A stretch of DNA of 64,000 nucleotides, from the NCBI GenBank assembly GCA_025360585.1, contig JANYBW010000049.1, forward strand, positions 1 through 64,000, written 5' to 3'. Of the stretch, positions 35,060-43,809 are shown piece after piece. The DNA is from Actinomycetes bacterium. GTDB taxonomy: Bacteria > Actinomycetota > Acidimicrobiia > IMCC26256 > PALSA-610. Below the pieces are notes generated by a model. That model was given only the letters and a program-made list of their open reading frames with translations, ran no database searches and was not told where the DNA came from. Position 1 is the stretch's first letter; every line of letters starts with the position of its first letter. A program made the position numbers and the translations under genes.

Positions 35060-36397
35060 GTGTCGCTCGACGCAATTTTCAAGGCCTACGACGTACGCGG
35101 GATTTACCCCGACGAAATCAATGAGGACATCGCCCGCCGCACCGGCAACGCGTTCGCGCGCTTTACGGGCGCGGCAGAAATCGTTGTCGGGTTCGACATG
35201 CGACCATCATCGCCTGGGTTAGCCGCGGCGTTTACTGAAGGCGCCACCAAAGCTGGCGCCGATGTCATCAACGTCGGGCTGTGTTCCACCGACGTTGTGT
35301 ATTACGCGAGTGGTCGTTTCAATGCTCCCGGCGCAATGTTCACTGCGAGCCACAATCCGGCCCAGTACAACGGCATCAAGATGTGTCGCGCCGGAGCTGC
35401 GCCGGTTGGCGAAGACACCGGCCTCACTCAGATCAAAGCGACAGTCGTTGCGGGCACGATCGAAAAGGGTGAAATCGCAGGAACGGTGCGCGCAATCGAC
35501 GTGCTCGACGATTTCGGTGCACATGTACGCGGTTTTGTTGATGTTTCGATCTTGAAGCCTTTGAAGATTGTTGCAGACACGGCAAACGGTATGGGTGGCC
35601 TGGTGGTGCCCAAGGTGTTTGAAGGTCTGCCGTTTGATGTGACAATGCTGTTTGAAGAACTCGACGGCACCTTTCCGAACCATCCGGCCGATCCGATTCA
35701 AGTCGAGAACCTCCGGGATTTGCAACGCCTCGTTTTGGAAACCGGCGCCGACATCGGATTGGCCTTCGATGGCGACGCGGATCGCGTCTTTCTCGTAGAC
35801 AACTTGGGTGAACCGGTTTCGGGTTCCACCACGACTGCAATCGTGGCGAAGGGCATCTTGGCGCGCCACCCCGGTGAGACGATCGTGCACAACCTGATTT
35901 GCTCGAAGGCACTCAGCGAAGTTGTGCGCGAGCATGGCGGTATCCCGGTTCGCACGCGCGTCGGGCACAGCTTCATCAAACAGGTCATGGCCGAGACGGG
36001 CGCGATCTTCGGTGGCGAACATTCCGCGCACTACTACTTTCGCGATAACTGGAAGGCCGACAGTGGCTCGATCGCGGCGATGATGGTGCTGGAACAACTC
36101 AGCTTGTCCGGAGGCACACTTGCCGAGCTCCGGGCCCCCTTTGAGCGCTACGCGCAGTCCGGCGAAATCAATTCGAAGGTCGCCGATACTGCCGCAAAAA
36201 TCGAAGAGGTTGCGGCTTCGTTCGCCGATGCAGATCAGGATCGCCTAGATGGCCTTACGGTCGACTACGGCGATTGGTGGTTCAATTTGCGACCATCGAA
36301 TACTGAACCGTTGTTACGGCTCAATCTCGAAGCGGCCGATCGGGCATCTTGTGATGCCCGAACCGCTTCTGTGTTGGCCATCATCCGAGGAGAATGA
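35060..36397 (+). CDS. manB: Phosphomannomutase/phosphoglucomutase
   Basis: 445 residues, alpha-D-phosphohexomutase family, interconverting hexose 6-phosphate and 1-phosphate. IFKAYDVRGIYPDEI opens domain 1; the phosphoserine S97 is in TASHNP; metal-binding DGDADR is in domain 2; GEHSAHYYFRD is the sugar-binding loop and RPSNTEPLLR the phosphate-binding loop. GTG start with GAGG upstream. Followed by Trm112 and PGI/PMI in one direction with short gaps; with the nucleotidyltransferase at 18.5 kb they complete a path from fructose 6-phosphate to NDP-mannose. Confidence 0.93.
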   Translation: MSLDAIFKAYDVRGIYPDEINEDIARRTGNAFARFTGAAEIVVGFDMRPSSPGLAAAFTEGATKAGADVINVGLCSTDVVYYASGRFNAPGAMFTASHNPAQYNGIKMCRAGAAPVGEDTGLTQIKATVVAGTIEKGEIAGTVRAIDVLDDFGAHVRGFVDVSILKPLKIVADTANGMGGLVVPKVFEGLPFDVTMLFEELDGTFPNHPADPIQVENLRDLQRLVLETGADIGLAFDGDADRVFLVDNLGEPVSGSTTTAIVAKGILARHPGETIVHNLICSKALSEVVREHGGIPVRTRVGHSFIKQVMAETGAIFGGEHSAHYYFRDNWKADSGSIAAMMVLEQLSLSGGTLAELRAPFERYAQSGEINSKVADTAAKIEEVAASFADADQDRLDGLTVDYGDWWFNLRPSNTEPLLRLNLEAADRASCDARTASVLAIIRGE

Positions 36398-36404
36398 ATT
36401 AGCT

Positions 36405-36641
36405 ATGGCGATTGATCAGAAATTGCTCGACATTTTGGCGTGCCCCGAAGACAAAGGTCCGCTGTATTACTTCGCCGATGAAGCCACGTTGTTGAACCCG
36501 CGGCTGAAACGCCGCTACGAAGTCAAAGACGATATCCCGATCATGCTGATCGACGAGGCGACCACGCTGGACGACACCGAAGTCGAGCGGTTAGTCGCCA
36601 AAGCGGAAGCGACCGGGATCAAGCCAACGTTCGTCGCCTAG
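36405..36641 (+). CDS. Trm112 family protein
   Basis: 78 residues. A small zinc-ribbon-like protein of the Trm112/YcaR family (LLDILACPEDKGPLYYF ... NPRLKRRYEVKDDIPIMLIDEA). Only one Cys remains at the usual CPxC position (CPED), so zinc binding is doubtful. The start at 36405 lies just after manB; an upstream open stretch inside manB is not believed. In actinobacteria this gene commonly sits between the mutase and the PGI/PMI gene. Eukaryotic Trm112 activates methyltransferases; the bacterial role is unclear. Confidence 0.82.
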   Translation: MAIDQKLLDILACPEDKGPLYYFADEATLLNPRLKRRYEVKDDIPIMLIDEATTLDDTEVERLVAKAEATGIKPTFVA

Positions 36642-36659
36642 CGCGGCCGGCGGACTTCG

Positions 36660-37703
36660 ATGAGTACAGACACGCTGGAATTCCTCAGCGCGGTCGCGGG
36701 GCTCCCCGAACAAGTCGATCTGGCGCACGCCGCGGCCGCTGCGATCGCGCCTGGCTCGTTTCCCGACGCGGGCAACATCAACAACATCGTTGTGTGCGGA
36801 ATGGGTGGCTCGGGAATTGCCGGCGACGTATTGGTTGCGTCATCGAGCGGCGAGCTTCGCGTTCCCGTGATTGTGAGCAAACAGATTCGAACGCCAGGTT
36901 TTGTCGGCCCGGACTCACTCGTGTTTGCGATGTCGTATTCGGGAGAGACTGCCGAAACCTTGTCGATGGCTGCGGGCGCGCGTGATGCGGGTGCGCAATT
37001 GGTATGTGTAAGTCGCGGGGGCTCATTGGCCACGCTCGCGGCAGATGCGGGCGCGTTGCACATCTCGTGTCCCGACGGTTACTTGCCGCGTGCAGCGCTG
37101 GGAGCCTTGGTGGTTCCAGTGTTTGTGACGTTGTTTCGCATGGGATTGCTGCCTTCAGCGCACGCATCGCTGGAGTCATCAGTTGTGCAGTTGCGAGCCC
37201 GACGCGACGCGTGTGTACCTTCGGTCGAAGGCGTCGCGAATGTTGCTCGCGAAGTGGCCCGCAAGATTGGCCGCACGATTCCGTTGATCTACGGCGGTGG
37301 CGCGTTGGGCGGCGTCGCGGCGTATCGGTGGAAATGCGATGTCAATGAAAACGCGAAAGCCCCTGCGTATTTTGCGCAGTATCCCGAGCTTGATCACAAC
37401 GAAATTTGTGCGTGGGGCCAACACGGTGACGTGACCCGCCAGCTCATCTCACTGATCGAAGTACGGCACAGTTTCGAACACGCCGAGCTCGGCCGTCGCT
37501 TCACGTTCACGCGTGAAATCATTGAAGAAGCCGTGCACCAGGTGATCAGCGTGGCGGCGGCAGGCGAGTCTCGGCTCGCGCAGTTGCTGGATCTCATGTA
37601 CCTCGGCGATTGGGTGAGCTGCTACATGGCGCTCGACAACGACGTCGATCCCGGCCCCATCGAAGCCATCGAACGGCTCAAAGGCCACCTCGCCGGGGCT
37701 TAG
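36660..37703 (+). CDS. Bifunctional phosphoglucose/phosphomannose isomerase family protein
   Basis: 347 residues with two SIS domains. NIVVCGMGGSGIAGDVL and SYSGETAETL bind the sugar phosphate in the first; IPLIYGGGALGGVAAYRWKCDVNENAKAPAYFAQYPELDHNEICAW is the second, with the conserved Glu/His of the isomerase site. It would interconvert glucose 6-, fructose 6- and mannose 6-phosphate. 18 bp after the Trm112 gene; last of the manB operon, converging on the VOC gene. Confidence 0.88.
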   Translation: MSTDTLEFLSAVAGLPEQVDLAHAAAAAIAPGSFPDAGNINNIVVCGMGGSGIAGDVLVASSSGELRVPVIVSKQIRTPGFVGPDSLVFAMSYSGETAETLSMAAGARDAGAQLVCVSRGGSLATLAADAGALHISCPDGYLPRAALGALVVPVFVTLFRMGLLPSAHASLESSVVQLRARRDACVPSVEGVANVAREVARKIGRTIPLIYGGGALGGVAAYRWKCDVNENAKAPAYFAQYPELDHNEICAWGQHGDVTRQLISLIEVRHSFEHAELGRRFTFTREIIEEAVHQVISVAAAGESRLAQLLDLMYLGDWVSCYMALDNDVDPGPIEAIERLKGHLAGA

Positions 37704-37776
37704 CTATCACCCAACATGTTTTGCGGGGCTCACGAGGGCATTTCGGGCCCTTGGGAACCAGCAGAACCAACAAGAG

Positions 37777-38496
37777 CTATTGGACGCGTTCGCCGAAAGC
37801 GATTAGGTGGCCCGATGGCAGCCGCGCAACGAAGTCGCGTTGACCCCACGGATGGGTGGTGGGAGGTTGCGTTATTTCGAGGTTCGCCAAAACGCATTTG
37901 GCGTGGAGCTCGTCCGCGCCAAGGACATCGATGTACACACTGGCGATATCGGTCGCTACGGCCGGCGTTGCTGATTCGGTCAGCCCGATCGTCGCACTTG
38001 CGACACCGACGATGGCAAAGTTGACGGGATCGCCCATCGTCGCGTGGACATTCCAGCCGAGCACGTGAGTGAAGACTGAGAGTGTCGCAGGAACGTTCGT
38101 CATTTGCAGGGTCGGGCGAGCGCCCAGCCAGTAGTACTCGTGGTGTTCGACGGTGACGTCGGTGGGAAGCGGAGCCTGCAAGCTGACGGCGCGCCCATCG
38201 GGATCGCGCACCAGCGCCTCCATGACGTCCCAGTGTTCGGCCGTCCACGGTTTATCGACCTTGAGCCCGTCGAGCGGGAACTGTTCGCTGTCGTCGATAC
38301 CCATGCAGAGATGCTGGGCGAGTGGTGCCGTTCGTTCGGTGACGAACAGAGTCGGTTTGCCACTTGGGTGCACGAGCGAACCGGAGTGATGGTCGGTCTC
38401 AAAATCGAGTTCGTAGCCGAATCGTTTCCAAAACGCCACCGTCGCGCCCCAATTCGCAGTCTCGATATAAATGTGCTCAACGCCAGAACCGATCAT
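37777..38496 (-). CDS. Two-domain VOC (glyoxalase/dioxygenase-fold) protein
   Basis: 239 residues made of two vicinal-oxygen-chelate modules, about 1-115 and 120-239. [28 protein letters not shown] starts the first; [23 protein letters not shown] starts the second. Possible metal ligands include H8 and Glu residues, but the pattern is not that of glyoxalase I with certainty. It is coupled by ATGA to an upstream RHH protein, with GGAGG as its ribosome site. Possibly a metal-dependent enzyme or a binding/resistance protein. Confidence 0.8.
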   Translation of the reverse strand: MIGSGVEHIYIETANWGATVAFWKRFGYELDFETDHHSGSLVHPSGKPTLFVTERTAPLAQHLCMGIDDSEQFPLDGLKVDKPWTAEHWDVMEALVRDPDGRAVSLQAPLPTDVTVEHHEYYWLGARPTLQMTNVPATLSVFTHVLGWNVHATMGDPVNFAIVGVASATIGLTESATPAVATDIASVYIDVLGADELHAKCVLANLEITQPPTTHPWGQRDFVARLPSGHLIAFGERVQ

Positions 38497-38654
38497 CGTT
38501 GGACCTCCGTTGTGTTGTGCGCCTTGAGGTATTCCTCGACGGCTGCTGCGACGATTGCCGACAGCGATTGTTCAGTGTCGACGGCGTGATGTTTGAGCGA
38601 ACGGATCAAATCCACTGGTAAGTAGACGTTGAATTGCTTCACCGGATCAACCAT
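38493..38654 (-). CDS. Ribbon-helix-helix (CopG-like) protein
   Basis: A 53-residue protein found by translating the minus strand upstream of the VOC gene. [19 protein letters not shown] is the beta strand and first helix of an RHH domain, and [19 protein letters not shown] the second helix. Its TGA overlaps the VOC ATG, so the two are cotranslated. It may repress its own operon: ctagattgctag, a small inverted repeat, lies 14-25 bp upstream of its start. It could instead be an antitoxin relic; no toxin gene is adjacent. Confidence 0.75.
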   Translation of the reverse strand: MVDPVKQFNVYLPVDLIRSLKHHAVDTEQSLSAIVAAAVEEYLKAHNTTEVQR

Positions 38655-38698
38655 CAGTCTTTAGAATACTAGATTGCTAGCACCCTCGTAAGCGCGCC

Positions 38699-38777
38699 GG
38701 GTTTTGCTGGTGTGAACGCGTCGTAAATGACGTTGTGAGTACCGCAAAACTAGGGTGGGCTGGGTTTTGCTGGGGTG
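38699..38777. repeat. Pair of 16-bp direct repeats upstream of ahcY
   Basis: gggttttgctggtgtg (38699-38714) and gggttttgctggggtg (38762-38777) match at 15 of 16 positions, 63 bp apart, in the region between the RHH gene and the ahcY leader. They may be binding sites for a regulator. Confidence 0.45.
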
Positions 38778-38846
38778 TGTGTCCTTGTTTCGTGGTGCTA
38801 CCCTTGGTGTGTCGGGCCGTTGCGTATTTTGGCGGCTGTCATCCGG

Positions 38847-38914
38847 TGATCCGGGCCGGCTCCTCATGATGAAACCTGCAACCGGCCACTGTGCCGTTGC
38901 GCTGATCAAGGAGC
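38847..38914 (+). promoter_or_regulatory. Candidate SAM-I/SAM-IV-clan riboswitch in the ahcY leader
   Basis: A GGCCGG/CCGGCC stem (38854-38859, 38882-38887) encloses GATGAAACC (38868-38876) and GCAACC (38878-38883), the paired sequence blocks of the SAM-I-family core; GTGCC follows at 38891. TGATC (38847-38851) can pair with GATCA (38904-38908) to close a P1-like helix. GCTCCT (38859-38864) is complementary to the Shine-Dalgarno AGGAGC (38909-38914) of ahcY, giving an alternative anti-SD pairing. Ligand and subclass are not established; SAM or SAH would fit the gene. Confidence 0.5.
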
Positions 38915-38922
38915 ATTTGCCC

Positions 38923-40401
38923 ATGACTGCAACTATCCCCGCGCGAACCGATCTCAAAGGCGATTTCAAAGTTGCTGATTTGTCGCTCGCGACGTTCGGC
39001 CGCAAAGAAATTGAGCTGGCTGAACACGAAATGCCTGGCTTGATGGCCATGCGTGAACAACACGGTGCGAGCCAACCACTCAAAGGTGCCCGCATCGCCG
39101 GTTCGCTGCACATGACGATCCAGACCGCGGTCTTGATCGAAACGCTCGTTGATCTTGGCGCCGACGTGCGTTGGGTGAGCTGCAACATTTTCTCCACCCA
39201 AGACCACGCGGCTGCGGCCGTCGTGATCGGTCGTGACGGTTCTGTCGCTGCGCCTGCGGGTGTGCCGGTCTATGCCTGGAAGGGCGAATCGCTCGAGGAA
39301 TACTGGTGGTGCACCGAACAGCTCTTCGGTTTCACCGACGACAGCGGCAACCCAGTTGGCCCGAACATGATCCTCGACGACGGTGGCGACGCCACGCTGC
39401 TGGTGCACAAAGGTGTCGAGTTCGAAAAGGCCGGCAAAGTTCCTGCGCCGACGGCAGCCGACAGTCACGAATATTCGGTCGTGCTCGCGACGCTTGCGGG
39501 ACAGCTCGAAAAGAGCAGTGATTACTGGACAAAAATTGCCGCGGACGTCATCGGCGTGACCGAAGAAACCACCACTGGCGTGCACCGTCTCTATCAAATG
39601 ATGGAAGCCGGCCAGTTGTTGTTCCCAGCGATCAACGTCAACGACTCGGTGACCAAATCGAAGTTCGACAACCTTTATGGCTGTCGCCACTCGCTCATCG
39701 ACGGTATTAACCGCGCCACCGATGTGATGATCGCGGGCAAGGTCGCCGTCGTCTGTGGTTACGGCGATGTGGGTAAGGGCTGCGCCCAATCATTGCGGGG
39801 CCAAGGCGCACGCGTGCTCATCACCGAAATCGATCCGATCTGTGCGTTGCAAGCATGTATGGAGGGTTACCAAGTTGTTGTGCTCGAAGACGTCGTGCAA
39901 TCCGCCGACATTTTCGTCACGACCACCGGTAACCACAACATCATCACGGCCGCGCACATGGCTTCGATGAAGCACAACGCGATCGTCGGCAACATCGGCC
40001 ACTTCGACAATGAAATCGACATGGCTGGGCTTGAGGGCACCGCGGGTATCGAACGCATCATCATTAAGCCGCAGGTTGACGAATGGAAATTCGCCGACGG
40101 TCACTCGATCATCATCTTGGCCGAGGGCCGTCTGTTGAACCTCGGCTGTGCAACCGGGCACCCAAGCTTCGTGATGAGCAACAGTTTCACGAACCAGACG
40201 ATTGCTCAGGTTGAGTTGTTCACGAAACGTGATCAGTACCCGCTCGGTGTGCACGTATTGCCGAAACACCTCGATGAACAAGTTGCGCGACTGCACCTTG
40301 CACAGCTGGGTGCGAAGCTGACCGTGTTGAGCCAGGACCAAGCCGACTACATCGGCGTTCCGGTCAACGGCCCTTACAAGCCCGATCACTACCGTTACTA
40401 A
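38923..40401 (+). CDS. ahcY: Adenosylhomocysteinase (S-adenosylhomocysteine hydrolase)
   Basis: 492 residues, the usual length for the actinobacterial enzyme. It splits SAH to adenosine and homocysteine, relieving methyltransferase inhibition. [30 protein letters not shown] is the substrate-domain start; [13 protein letters not shown], the NAD-binding [11 protein letters not shown], and the C-terminal KPDHYRY that reaches into the partner subunit are all present. AAGGAG 9 bp upstream fixes the ATG at 38923 although the frame is open earlier. Expression is probably controlled by the structured leader. A strong hairpin follows the gene. Confidence 0.96.
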   Translation: MTATIPARTDLKGDFKVADLSLATFGRKEIELAEHEMPGLMAMREQHGASQPLKGARIAGSLHMTIQTAVLIETLVDLGADVRWVSCNIFSTQDHAAAAVVIGRDGSVAAPAGVPVYAWKGESLEEYWWCTEQLFGFTDDSGNPVGPNMILDDGGDATLLVHKGVEFEKAGKVPAPTAADSHEYSVVLATLAGQLEKSSDYWTKIAADVIGVTEETTTGVHRLYQMMEAGQLLFPAINVNDSVTKSKFDNLYGCRHSLIDGINRATDVMIAGKVAVVCGYGDVGKGCAQSLRGQGARVLITEIDPICALQACMEGYQVVVLEDVVQSADIFVTTTGNHNIITAAHMASMKHNAIVGNIGHFDNEIDMAGLEGTAGIERIIIKPQVDEWKFADGHSIIILAEGRLLNLGCATGHPSFVMSNSFTNQTIAQVELFTKRDQYPLGVHVLPKHLDEQVARLHLAQLGAKLTVLSQDQADYIGVPVNGPYKPDHYRY

Positions 40402-40431
40402 ACCTAATATTTACAAGGGTTTTCAACTCGA

Positions 40432-40457
40432 GACGGCCGTCCTTCGGGGCGGCCGTC
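40432..40457. terminator. Bidirectional terminator with UUCG tetraloop
   Basis: GACGGCCGTCC (40432-40442) and GGGCGGCCGTC (40447-40457) form an 11-bp stem (one G-U pair) with a TTCG loop, between the convergent stops of ahcY and nurA. Short T/A-rich tracts on both sides suit termination from either direction. Confidence 0.85.
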
Positions 40458-40462
40458 GTCGT

Positions 40463-41407
40463 TTATGCGGTCGCGCTCGGTTGGGCTGCCGCTTGGCGGA
40501 GGGCTCGATAGATGAGGTCTTTGCTGCCGAGGCGGCGGCGTAGCTCAGTTTCTAAACCGCCGATTGGGTAGAGGTTCTGGGGCGCTCGGGAATCTTTGTG
40601 CGGCTCGCTAGCAAATCTCGGGACGGTCAAACAGACGGTGTCGGCGAGCTTGATGAGCTGCTCGGTGGGCAGCGCCCCCGTCGCTTCGCAGCGCACGATG
40701 CCCGCCCACGGCGCGTCGCTGACAACTGGGAGTTTCAGATACCACGATGCTCGGCTGAATGGATGGGCTTCGATGCGAAAGAGTGGCGTTCGTTGCCCGG
40801 CGGAGAGCCGCCCGACAATCTGGTCGAGCGACGGCGGGAGATAGCGCACGGCGTGGCTCTTGACGAAGCCGACTGCATCCGGGATGTGGCCGCGTTTGCG
40901 GATTGGGCCGTCGAGCACGATGAGATCGGCGCTGGTTCTCCGGGCTCGTTCGGCGACCTCGACTTCCGCGGTTGCCATATCGTCGTGGACGGCAAACATC
41001 AACGATTCTGGGCTCGCATCGCGGGCTTGATGGGCACGGAACTGCGCGTGGCGGGTCGCGACATCGGCGAGCCCCGCGGCAGGGGAGTAGATCCCCCTGC
41101 CCACTTCAACCTCACCGATCGTCGCGCGGTTGGCCTCGCACCGGACGGTGCCTGCGGCGTACGACGCGAAAATCCCTACCACCGGATTACCTTCGGTATC
41201 GTCGAGCCACCCGCGTGCTTCGATACGCCGGACTCCGTCGACGAAGATCACTGCCGGGGCCGAGGTTGTGCCCGGAGCGGGATCTCTTGTTGACCATTCA
41301 CTCGGATCGATTTCGAGATCAACAACGACGACGGTTTCGCTCGCGGCCATTTCCGTATCAAGCGATGTGCCATAACTCGGATCCCACGGATCAACCGAAA
41401 ACCTCAT
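40463..41407 (-). CDS. nurA: NurA-like nuclease
   Basis: 314 residues resembling the NurA 5'-3' nuclease family. The first catalytic aspartate would be in AVIFVDGVRRIEAR (about residues 52-65), the second in LIVLDGPI, followed by GFVKSHAVRYLPP, FRIEAHPFSRASWYLKLP and GIVRCEA, all characteristic NurA positions. NurA works with the HerA helicase and Mre11-Rad50 to resect DNA ends in archaea. Here it overlaps sbcC by ATGA as the third gene of an sbcD-sbcC-nurA operon, and a HerA-like gene lies 8 kb upstream on the same strand. The family call rests on motifs read by eye. Confidence 0.78.
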   Translation of the reverse strand: MRFSVDPWDPSYGTSLDTEMAASETVVVVDLEIDPSEWSTRDPAPGTTSAPAVIFVDGVRRIEARGWLDDTEGNPVVGIFASYAAGTVRCEANRATIGEVEVGRGIYSPAAGLADVATRHAQFRAHQARDASPESLMFAVHDDMATAEVEVAERARRTSADLIVLDGPIRKRGHIPDAVGFVKSHAVRYLPPSLDQIVGRLSAGQRTPLFRIEAHPFSRASWYLKLPVVSDAPWAGIVRCEATGALPTEQLIKLADTVCLTVPRFASEPHKDSRAPQNLYPIGGLETELRRRLGSKDLIYRALRQAAAQPSATA

Positions 41408-43809
41408 GAAGTCACCACTTGGACCTTGCTGCGATTGCCCTCTTTGGTGATCTCGAAACGCACCGGGACTCGTTGCGCGAGGTCGCGAACATGAGTGACG
41501 ATACCGACCATCCTGCCGCTGCTGCCGAGGTTCTCGATGGTTGTTGCGACGGTGTCGAGGCTTTCAGGATCGAGGGTGCCGAATCCTTCGTCGAGAAAGA
41601 TCGCCTCGATCTTGGGCGCCCCATTCGCAGCAAGCTCAGCGAGTTGATCTGAAAGTGCGAGCGCGAGCGCAAGTGACGCCTGAAAGGTTTCGCCACCGGA
41701 CAACGACCGTACCGAACGGGCCGCGTCGGCGTTGGTGTGATCAACAATTTCGAAATCGGCCGAAACGCCGTGGCGGAGTGAATACTGGCCGCCCGAAAGT
41801 TGATAGAGCGTGCGCGACGCTCCGTCGACGAGTGTGGTGAGCGCTTCCTCCACGAGCCAGTCGACGAAGCCATCAGTGCGCAACAGCTTGCCCAACAACT
41901 CGGTGACCTGTTGCGACTCCCGCCGTTGGGCGATCGTGACATCGAGCGCCGTGATCTTGGCTTGATCGGCGACCGCTCGCTCGATGTCTTTTTCGGTACC
42001 GACCAACGCGGCCGTCAGCTGCGCGCTGAGCCCAGTGAGATCGTGGCCAGTGAGATCGTGGCCTGCGAGGTCGAGGTGCCGTGCCGCTTCGCGCAACGGT
42101 GCGAAGATCGCCGCGCGTTGTTGCGACGCGCTGGCGGCGGCGTGTTGTGACACGGTGACGAGTTGTTCTTGGATGACAAGTTGATCTGCTGCCCACTGTG
42201 CGAGTGCATTCCAACTTCCAGCGAGATTGTCGGGAGTGCGAGGCGGAGGATTGAATGCTGCGACGGCGTCACGTTGCTCGTCGAAGCGCGATTGCAGTTG
42301 TGCAATATTTGCCCGGTGTTGAACGAGCTCCCGTTGGGCCGTCTGCTGTTGCTTCGATGCTTCGGTGAATGCCTGCTGCGCGGCTTTGAGTTCGGCTTCG
42401 AGACGCTTCAGCTCGTTGCTCGTATGGGTCAGGATAGCCGCGTCGGCGACTCCGCTCAGCTGGGTGGATAACGCTTGGCGTTGCGTAGCGGCCGCTTCGA
42501 GGGCGGCAGTTGCTTTCGCTCGTTGTTGTTGTGCAATGTTGTCTGCTGAGCGGCATTGCTCGAGTCGTTGTTTGGCTTCGCGTTCCGTGATCTGTGCGAA
42601 CGTGAAATCGGCTGGTGCTGGGTGGTTCGGCACCGCGGCGATCGACTGCTCACATACGGGACACGTATCGCCGTCTGCCAGATGCTCCCGCAAAGCGTGG
42701 GCCCGGTTTTGTGTGCGGGAAACCTCGACCGCTTCGCTGGCAAGCGTGGACGCGGTCTCGGCCGATGCGAGCGCGACGTTCGCGTCATTGCATTTGGAAG
42801 ACTTCGCCTGAACAGTCGCGGTGTGTTGTGCTATCGCCTGCGTTGCTGTCGCGAGCTCGGCGTGCGTGCGGAGTCCAAGTTCGACGGTTGTGCGGTCTCC
42901 GTGTTGTTGCGCCTCACGCTCTGCGGCCTGGAGTTGCTCGATCAGTTCGGCGGCGCGCTCGGTCGAAACGACCGCATCTCCGAGCTCTCGAGTTGCGGCC
43001 TGCACTCGCTCGTCGAACACGGCGACGGTTGCCGGGATCGCGATCGCGTTGAGTTTTGCCGCGATCGCACGTGCTTCGTTGAGCGCAGCGGTTTGTTCAG
43101 CAGCTGCCGTCACAAGTGCCTGATCGTTGGGAAGCACTTCGGCAACCTGAGCCTGGAGCGCTCGCAACGAGTCGCGCCGTTGCTGTAGAGCCGCACAGTC
43201 GGCGACTTCTTCGCGCGCTTGATCGCGTTGTTGTTGCAGTACGTTGACCGTGGTTTCAAGATCCCGTGCTCGTTCCCGTGCTCGTTTGCCGAGCGACTCG
43301 TAGCTCCCGAGATTGAGCAGTCGCACTAACACCGCGCGGCGTTGACGCGGTTCTTCGTGCAAGAATTTCTGAAACTCGCCTTGGGGTAGTGCCACACATC
43401 GAGTGAAGTCTTCGAAGGGCATACCGAGGATGCCTTCGATTGCCTCGTTGAATTCGCGAACTTGGGCCGCGATCGCAGTGCCGTCCGCGGTTTCTAAACG
43501 AACGTCCTGTTTGGGCTTGTCGTTGCGTATTTTGATCGTGCGCACTGCGATGTAGCGAGTTCCACCGGCGTCGAACGTCAGCCGAACTCGCGCTTCGATC
43601 GCTCCGAGCGACACGACGCTGCTCGCGGTGCTGCGATCATCGTGGCGCGGCACCTTGCCGTAGAGCGCGAAGCCAATCGCGTCGATCACTGTCGATTTAC
43701 CGTTGCCCGTCGGCCCAACTAGCGCAAAAAAATCGATGCCATCGAAATCGAAGACGGTCTCGTCGCGAAAGGATCCAAACCCAGCAAGCTCGAGTGTGAT
43801 TGGCCTCAT
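41404..43809 (-). CDS. sbcC: Exonuclease subunit SbcC (Rad50-like SMC ATPase)
   Basis: 801 residues. Walker A GPTGNGKST near residue 35; two long coiled-coil halves flanking the zinc hook CPVC near residue 383; ABC signature LSGGETFQASLALALAL; Walker B AIFLDEGFGTLD. It partners SbcD to process double-strand ends and hairpins. Shorter coiled coils than the roughly 1000-residue E. coli protein, as in other actinobacteria. A 15-bp in-frame duplication lies in the second coiled-coil half (42032-42061). Overlaps both sbcD and nurA by 4 bp. Confidence 0.94.
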   Translation of the reverse strand: MRPITLELAGFGSFRDETVFDFDGIDFFALVGPTGNGKSTVIDAIGFALYGKVPRHDDRSTASSVVSLGAIEARVRLTFDAGGTRYIAVRTIKIRNDKPKQDVRLETADGTAIAAQVREFNEAIEGILGMPFEDFTRCVALPQGEFQKFLHEEPRQRRAVLVRLLNLGSYESLGKRARERARDLETTVNVLQQQRDQAREEVADCAALQQRRDSLRALQAQVAEVLPNDQALVTAAAEQTAALNEARAIAAKLNAIAIPATVAVFDERVQAATRELGDAVVSTERAAELIEQLQAAEREAQQHGDRTTVELGLRTHAELATATQAIAQHTATVQAKSSKCNDANVALASAETASTLASEAVEVSRTQNRAHALREHLADGDTCPVCEQSIAAVPNHPAPADFTFAQITEREAKQRLEQCRSADNIAQQQRAKATAALEAAATQRQALSTQLSGVADAAILTHTSNELKRLEAELKAAQQAFTEASKQQQTAQRELVQHRANIAQLQSRFDEQRDAVAAFNPPPRTPDNLAGSWNALAQWAADQLVIQEQLVTVSQHAAASASQQRAAIFAPLREAARHLDLAGHDLTGHDLTGLSAQLTAALVGTEKDIERAVADQAKITALDVTIAQRRESQQVTELLGKLLRTDGFVDWLVEEALTTLVDGASRTLYQLSGGQYSLRHGVSADFEIVDHTNADAARSVRSLSGGETFQASLALALALSDQLAELAANGAPKIEAIFLDEGFGTLDPESLDTVATTIENLGSSGRMVGIVTHVRDLAQRVPVRFEITKEGNRSKVQVVTS
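42032..42061. repeat. 15-bp in-frame tandem duplication in sbcC
   Basis: ccagtgagatcgtgg occurs twice in a row and starts a third time, giving a repeated Gly-His-Asp-Leu-Thr in the protein. Confidence 0.85.

Noticed and set aside
37704-37776. tRNA gene in the gaps near 37.7 kb and other short gaps
   Set aside because: No cloverleaf with a T-loop consensus or matching acceptor arms; no tRNA or rRNA gene was recognised in the window.
38780-38922. Classical SAH riboswitch in front of ahcY
   Set aside because: I could not find the expected GAGCGCUGC-type helix and its partner; the visible blocks fit the SAM-I/IV core better, so I reported that as a candidate instead.
38839-39789. A 316-codon minus-strand frame opposite ahcY
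   Set aside because: Antisense to one of the most conserved genes in the window.
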